DNA of 5,232 bases, taken from positions 19,199 through 24,430 of the forward strand of contig PMAK01000111.1 of assembly GCA_003153655.1 (NCBI GenBank), written 5' to 3'. Source of the DNA: Phycisphaerales bacterium. Its GTDB lineage: Bacteria; Planctomycetota; Phycisphaerae; Tepidisphaerales; Tepidisphaeraceae. The position numbers and the translations under genes are program-made. The number at the start of each line of letters is the position of its first letter. Position 1 is the stretch's first letter. The notes below the pieces were generated by a model. It did no database searches. It was not told where the DNA came from and saw only the letters and a list, made by a program, of their open reading frames with translations. Shown one piece after another: positions 4,714 through 5,232 of this stretch.

Positions 4714-4780
4714 ATTTTATATAGCGGCAAGCGATGTGAAAAATCGCTAATTCTACCGCGTTCGTTAGGCATTTTGCCAA
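4714..4780 (-). promoter_or_regulatory. Candidate promoter region of the ompA-like gene
   Basis: Two options are visible on the minus strand. One is TTGGCA (4780-4775) with TAGAAT (4755-4750) 19 bp downstream, echoing the hexamer and spacing before the 80-residue gene. The other is the AT-rich TATATAAAAT at 4723-4714, with only a T-rich stretch as -35. The first would give a leader of about 50 nt, the second about 15 nt. Neither is strong. Confidence 0.35.
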
Positions 4781-4781
4781 A
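4765..4781. promoter_or_regulatory. Imperfect 17-bp dyad over the candidate -35
   Basis: TTAGGCA and TGCCAAA are inverted around TTT with one mismatch; the inner GGCA/TGCC arms are perfect. It covers the TTGGCA proposed as the -35 of the ompA-like gene, so a repressor dimer could bind there. It does not match an operator that I can name with confidence. Confidence 0.3.
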
Positions 4782-4848
4782 TGTATTAAGATTTGCAAGA
4801 GGGGTTGCCGATAATTGGTGCGATTTTTGTGGGGTGAGAATAAAATTT

Positions 4849-4870
4849 AGAAGAAGAATAAGAAGAAGAT
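4849..4870. repeat. GAA-rich tandem repeat
   Basis: AGAAGAAGAAT is followed directly by AAGAAGAAGAT, two 11-bp units of near-identical purine sequence between the two minus-strand genes. It may be simple slippage-prone DNA. No function is visible. Confidence 0.5.
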
Positions 4871-4916
4871 GATCGGTTACAGTTCTCGTGACGGCCGGCG
4901 GCGCTGACTCGAATAT

Positions 4917-4939
4917 AAAAAGGCGCTGCCGCTGACGGC
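4917..4939 (-). terminator. Possible terminator after the right-edge membrane gene
   Basis: GCCG (4928-4931) and CGGC (4936-4939) pair across CTGA. On the minus strand TTTTT (4921-4917) comes six bases after the stem, with GGC and GCC sequence that could extend the structure. The T-run spacing is poor, so this is a weak call. It lies about 50 bases past the stop of the membrane gene. Confidence 0.35.
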
Positions 4940-4989
4940 GGTGTTGGCTTGCCTGTTTACGGTCGAGACATCCTTCTCGCGATGAGGCG

Positions 4990-5232
4990 TTAGCGCGTTG
5001 TGGTTTTTCCGATGATTAGACCTACTACGAAGAAGAGCAGGGTTACGGCCAGGCCGCCGGCTGCTACGCCCAGGAAGCCGTATTTTCCGACGTTTTGGAG
5101 GAGGTCTGGGCCGGTGTCGAGTACGCCGGTGACTAATGCATATGCGCCGAAAATGACAACCAGGGATGCGCCGAGGGCGGCAGCGCCGAAGGCGGGGGCC
5201 ATGGGGTCGGCTTGTTCTTCGTAGTAGGTTTG
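4990..5232 (-). CDS. Small membrane protein, two transmembrane segments (partial at right edge)
   Basis: I do not recognise this protein. The 80 visible residues stay open to the edge (QTYYEEQADP before the Met at 5202), and no SD precedes that Met, so the gene most likely begins outside the window. There are two hydrophobic helices: about 15-37 counted from the visible end (GAAALGASLVVIFGAYALVTGVL) and 51-75, ending in a GLIIGK turn and a short polar tail KTTTR. They are joined by a short loop (DTGPDLLQNVGK). Two small glycine- and alanine-rich helices suggest an integral membrane subunit or hypothetical inner-membrane protein. It reads on the same strand as the ompA-like gene about 300 bases away, with a weak terminator between them, so the two may be separate units. 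Confidence 0.6.
   Translation of the reverse strand, partial: QTYYEEQADPMAPAFGAAALGASLVVIFGAYALVTGVLDTGPDLLQNVGKYGFLGVAAGGLAVTLLFFVVGLIIGKTTTR

Noticed and set aside
4694..4798. N-terminal extension of the OmpA-like protein
   Set aside because: GGAGG five bases before 4693 and the normal signal-peptide layout from there make the extra 35 residues unlikely; the extension also covers promoter-like sequence.

Overview
This is a GC-rich bacterial window whose composition changes partway along. The organism has an outer membrane: there is a lipoprotein with a clear lipobox and an OmpA-type peptidoglycan-binding domain. The strong G/T third-position bias of the left genes, weak or absent Shine-Dalgarno (SD) signals there, and a YpdA-family oxidoreductase outside the Firmicutes would suit a Planctomycetota-like (Phycisphaerae-like) or related environmental lineage. 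That placement is an inference with low confidence.

Left block (1-2601, + strand). A repeat-rich intergenic leader is followed by a YpdA/Bdr-like flavin-dependent pyridine-nucleotide oxidoreductase (180-1211). Next come an unrecognised 80-residue protein (1268-1510) and a short but catalytically complete beta-ketoacyl synthase (1498-2601, possible start at 1510). The last two overlap and look translationally coupled. The ypdA-like gene and the 80-residue gene each have a TAGAAT hexamer so close to the start codon that a leaderless or nearly leaderless mRNA is possible.

Middle (2602-3668). A gene-poor stretch of about 0.5 kb holds two diverged copies of an ATTGGGGATC/A-tract element, a C6G8 dyad and a small hairpin. 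It leads into a candidate two-gene unit of tiny proteins: a 68-residue protein with a likely signal peptide or membrane helix, and a 90-residue protein predicted to be amphipathic and helical. Neither is recognised. Both have consensus AAGGAG SD sequences, unlike the left block. Both SDs lie in the 3' arm of a potential hairpin, so translation may be controlled by RNA structure. This pair is the best candidate for an undescribed system in the window.

Right block (3692-5232, - strand). A well-formed intrinsic terminator closes an OmpA-family lipoprotein gene (3770-4693), which converges on the small-gene pair. Upstream of it are candidate promoter motifs and an imperfect dyad. A second minus-strand gene, a small membrane protein with two transmembrane segments (stop at 4990), runs off the right edge.

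The genes do not form one obvious pathway. The left block suggests redox and fatty-acyl or polyketide chemistry, the middle a small-peptide locus, and the right a cell-envelope gene.
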